Below are positions 7,592 through 9,421 of a DNA stretch of 9,421 bases, in pieces. This stretch comes from Hyphomicrobiales bacterium (GTDB taxonomy: Bacteria; Pseudomonadota; Alphaproteobacteria; Rhizobiales; JAJFHC01): NCBI GenBank assembly GCA_021775835.1, contig JAJFHC010000145.1, forward strand, positions 1 to 9,421, read 5' to 3'. The translations under genes and the position numbers were made by a program. Position 1 is the stretch's first letter. Every line of letters begins with the position of its first letter. The notes below the pieces were generated by a model. It did not search any database, was not told where the DNA came from, and saw only the letters and a program-made list of their open reading frames with translations.

Positions 7592-7608
7592 GCCGGTTCA
7601 AGCCCGGC
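7592..7608 (+). other. tRNA T-arm-like hairpin (possible tRNA 3'-end remnant)
   Basis: GCCGG-TTCAAGC-CCGGC forms a perfect 5-bp stem with a 7-base loop, exactly the geometry and TTCRANY-type loop of a tRNA T-arm. It would be followed by a 7-base acceptor strand (7609-7615) and a discriminator A at 7616. The matching 5' acceptor strand, D-arm and anticodon arm are not found at the right distance upstream, so this is not a functional tRNA. It may be a fragment left by integration at a tRNA gene, or chance. Confidence 0.2.
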
Positions 7609-7642
7609 GAACGGGACGGTGAGTTCGAGCCTTCAACACAAT

Positions 7643-7759
7643 CGTTTCCCGGACAAGCGTGAGCGCGATCCGGCAGCGTTCCAATTGCAGGTGTTTGTGG
7701 GTAATACGATCCCGTGTCTGCAACGCAGCACTGGCGTGCTGCATCGCACACGGGAAACG
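7643..7759. repeat. 9-bp perfect inverted repeat enclosing two hairpins
   Basis: CGTTTCCCG at 7643-7651 is the exact reverse complement of CGGGAAACG at 7751-7759. The 99 bases between them hold the hairpin at 7649-7673 and the stem-loop at 7711-7754. The right arm overlaps the CACGGG strand of the inner stem-loop, so the long-range pairing and the local hairpins exclude each other in one RNA. No target-site duplication or transposase accompanies it. Purpose unknown. Confidence 0.4.
7711..7754. other. Large imperfect stem-loop between convergent genes
   Basis: The core is a perfect 7-bp stem GCAGCAC (7725-7731) and GTGCTGC (7736-7742) around a TGGC loop. It is extended outward by TGC/GCA and by CCCGTG (7711-7716) with CACGGG (7749-7754), with small internal loops between. 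In total 16 base pairs form within 44 bases. It is symmetrical enough to form on transcripts from either side, which fits a shared end structure for the two convergent genes, but the flanks lack a T-run on both strands. Confidence 0.55.
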
Positions 7760-7847
7760 TCCCCCACCCCATACCGCACGTGTTGCGAGAATGACATAAG
7801 AGGGCAGGTTCCCTCACTTGCAATTGTTCGTAGATTGGCTGCCTGGC

Positions 7848-9421
7848 CTACTGGGGCGGTTCAAGAACGAGTTCCTCCGCCCCCTTTGCAAGGAGCTCAG
7901 CATGGCTGCCGCCGATGGCGATCATTTCGCCGCGCCGCCAGCGCTGGACAAAATCACCCCAATGAGGACTGAGAATGTTGCCGGACTGACCTGTCGCGAT
8001 GATGAAGCGGGAATTCTCCGGCGACTTAAGATCGTACAGGGCGCGGAATCCCGAACCGTGATTGTGCGAGAATGCAGACTCGCTGTCACCCAGCGGGCCA
8101 GCGCCCCGGTTCAGGGTGTAGAATCCGCCGTCGGTCGCCAGCGACCGGTCGCTCCACCATGACAAAACCGGCACTTGCGAGAAAACACTGTGCTGCAGGG
8201 TTGCCCGGTGATGCTTGCCCCATTGCCACAGCGCCATGTCCTGGCCCTGTTTCTGTTCGATCCAGTCGAGTGCCCGGGTTAGCGATATTTCTATAGCCGC
8301 CTTGCACTTCTCGACGAGCGAACGACTCGACACATCATCGCACCATTGAGAGTCCTCTCGCAAAAGGCGGGTCAGTAACGGCACCCGGTACCTTGCGAAC
8401 TGAGGATACACAATGTTCATTTCATCGCTGAAAACGGCGCGATTGAGTTCACGAAGCCAGACGGCAAAGATCACAGGGGCTGCCTGATAGGCCGACATCT
8501 GCCGGTCCCAGCCTTTCAGTACTTCAAGGGCTGCCGTTTCGCGAGTGCCCGCCGGTGACGTTTGAGACAACAACACCGGCAAAAGAAGGTCTGCATCCGT
8601 TGCATGCATATCCTGCTGGATGGCGTGATACGTATCCAGGTCATGTTTTGCGGCACCATCCAACAACTTGGTCAGACGCCGGTATCGAAGGTCGTCCTGC
8701 CAGTACTTCGTGATTGGAGGTGCTGTCTCGTTCTCCACAAGCGGATTGTTGGCGTTGGCAACGTAACCCAACGCAGCGTCAACGGATTCGGGCAAGTCTT
8801 CGAAATCAATAAACCCCTGCCAATCGTATTGTCCGGTCCAGCCAGGAAGCGGCAACACCCCTGCCCCTTCACGACGCACCGGTATGGCGCCAGCGACCCG
8901 CGTCGCCACCGTGCCGGCCCGGTCGGCGACAAAGAAATTGAACACCGGTGAGGTGACCAGTTTCATGGCGTCGCGCGCTTGTGCCCAGGTTCTGGCACGC
9001 GACAACCGGTAGGACGCCTCCATGCCGGTGTCAGGCAGTTTTGTGGTGGCATAAGAAAACGAGATGACGTGGCCGGCGGGAAGCGACGCCTTCAGCCTCG
9101 GTTCAAGGTCTGAAAGCACCGGTCCGTGACGCGTGACGCGATACTTGATCTGGCGCTTGTCCTCACCACGCACGGACAAATCGAACTGTCTGGTTTCGAA
9201 TGCTTTGGAGCCGCGCGGAATCAGGTAATGAGACGATGCCGTCGGGTCCAGACGTTCAATGAAGAGATCCTGGGTATCGGCGCCCACGGAGGTCATTGCC
9301 CAGGCAATGTGACCGTTCTGTCCCATCACGTGAAACGGCAGGCCCGGGATCGTTGCACCGGTTACGTCACTGTCGCCGACCACGGTCCGCGCGAGATACC
9401 ACAGGATAGGCGCATCGAGGC
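7848..9421 (-). CDS. Penicillin-acylase-family Ntn-hydrolase, beta-chain part; N-terminus cut by window edge
   Basis: Likely exported N-terminal-nucleophile amidohydrolase of the penicillin acylase family (penicillin G/cephalosporin acylases and acyl-homoserine-lactone acylases), made as a precursor that cleaves itself into alpha and beta chains. The frame is open across the right edge, so 523 C-terminal residues are visible and some 250-300 are missing, including the alpha chain and the nucleophile Ser. Seen here are APILWYLA and IPGLPFHVMGQNGHIAWAMT, then GADTQDLF, the beta-chain segments near the active site. GYVANANNP (Asn codons near 8745-8756) aligns with the region of E. coli PGA that holds catalytic beta-Asn241. 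The end shows GQSGNILSPHWGDFVQRWRRGEM, the family's C-terminal signature. The stop is TAG at 7848-7850. The acyl substrate cannot be inferred; beta-lactam, N-acyl amino acid and AHL all remain open. It converges on ytoQ and need not share its pathway. Confidence 0.92.
   Translation of the reverse strand, partial: LDAPILWYLARTVVGDSDVTGATIPGLPFHVMGQNGHIAWAMTSVGADTQDLFIERLDPTASSHYLIPRGSKAFETRQFDLSVRGEDKRQIKYRVTRHGPVLSDLEPRLKASLPAGHVISFSYATTKLPDTGMEASYRLSRARTWAQARDAMKLVTSPVFNFFVADRAGTVATRVAGAIPVRREGAGVLPLPGWTGQYDWQGFIDFEDLPESVDAALGYVANANNPLVENETAPPITKYWQDDLRYRRLTKLLDGAAKHDLDTYHAIQQDMHATDADLLLPVLLSQTSPAGTRETAALEVLKGWDRQMSAYQAAPVIFAVWLRELNRAVFSDEMNIVYPQFARYRVPLLTRLLREDSQWCDDVSSRSLVEKCKAAIEISLTRALDWIEQKQGQDMALWQWGKHHRATLQHSVFSQVPVLSWWSDRSLATDGGFYTLNRGAGPLGDSESAFSHNHGSGFRALYDLKSPENSRFIIATGQSGNILSPHWGDFVQRWRRGEMIAIGGSHAELLAKGAEELVLEPPQ

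Larger units (their letters stand above)
7523..7847. other. Gene-free convergent intergenic region with several stem-loops
   Basis: The region separates the 3' end of ytoQ from the 3' end of the penicillin-acylase gene, so it needs no promoter for either. No frame in it looks like a real protein. It contains a T-arm-like hairpin (7592-7608), a second hairpin at 7649-7673 (CCGGA/TCCGG with an inner GCG/CGC around a TGAG loop), a large stem-loop at 7711-7754, and a 9-bp inverted repeat enclosing the last two. The start at about 7550-7580 includes a palindromic AACGTT. No poly-T tract follows any hairpin on either strand, so these are not textbook intrinsic terminators. A small RNA, a decayed insertion or a transcription-end structure would all fit. 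Confidence 0.5.

Noticed and set aside
7540..7616. Complete tRNA gene
   Set aside because: Only the T-arm and a possible acceptor 3' strand are present; D-arm, anticodon arm and matching 5' acceptor strand are missing.
7711..7754. Intrinsic (Rho-independent) terminator
   Set aside because: The stem-loop is strong but neither strand has a T-run after it, so I list it only as a structure.
7482..7823. Minus-strand open frame of 113 codons through the ytoQ-acylase junction
   Set aside because: It overlaps the end of ytoQ, runs antisense through the T-arm-like element and has Arg/Pro-rich low-information content typical of spurious frames over structured RNA-like DNA.

Overview
The window looks like chromosomal DNA of an alphaproteobacterium. 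The coding sequence is GC-rich, and the gene set (GcvA-type LysR regulator, non-pyrrolysine MttB-family protein, family 5 solute-binding protein) is common in Rhodospirillales, Rhizobiales and Rhodobacterales. No gene here fixes a genus. There is no intact mobile element, CRISPR array, rRNA or complete tRNA.

Layout from left to right. (1) Positions 1-1255, minus strand: the N-terminal three quarters or so of a Tat-exported peptide-type ABC substrate-binding protein, cut by the left edge. (2) 1256-1456: its leader and presumed promoter. (3) 1457-2380, minus: a GcvA-like LysR regulator. (4) 2381-2583: a divergent intergenic region with a good LysR-box candidate at 2488-2502. (5) 2584-7522, plus: four genes in one direction with gaps of 94, 38 and 58 bases. 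They encode an MttB-superfamily methyltransferase, an aromatic-L-amino-acid decarboxylase, a 12-helix MFS transporter and a YtoQ-family protein. (6) 7523-7847: a gene-free convergent region with three stem-loops and a tRNA T-arm look-alike. (7) 7848-9421, minus: most of the beta-chain region of a penicillin-acylase-family hydrolase, cut by the right edge.

The most coherent unit is the LysR regulator with the divergent mttB-like / decarboxylase / MFS / ytoQ run. My reading is an inducible pathway for a small nitrogenous, possibly N-methylated aromatic compound: the MFS protein moves substrate or product, the MttB-like protein removes a methyl group, and the PLP enzyme removes CO2 from an aromatic amino acid. 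The substrate is unknown. A PLP decarboxylase needs a free primary amine, so a trimethylated amino acid could not pass straight from the first enzyme to the second. No corrinoid protein, corrinoid-reductive activator or tetrahydrofolate methyltransferase is visible, so any methyl acceptor would have to be encoded elsewhere. The two edge genes may or may not belong to the same pathway.
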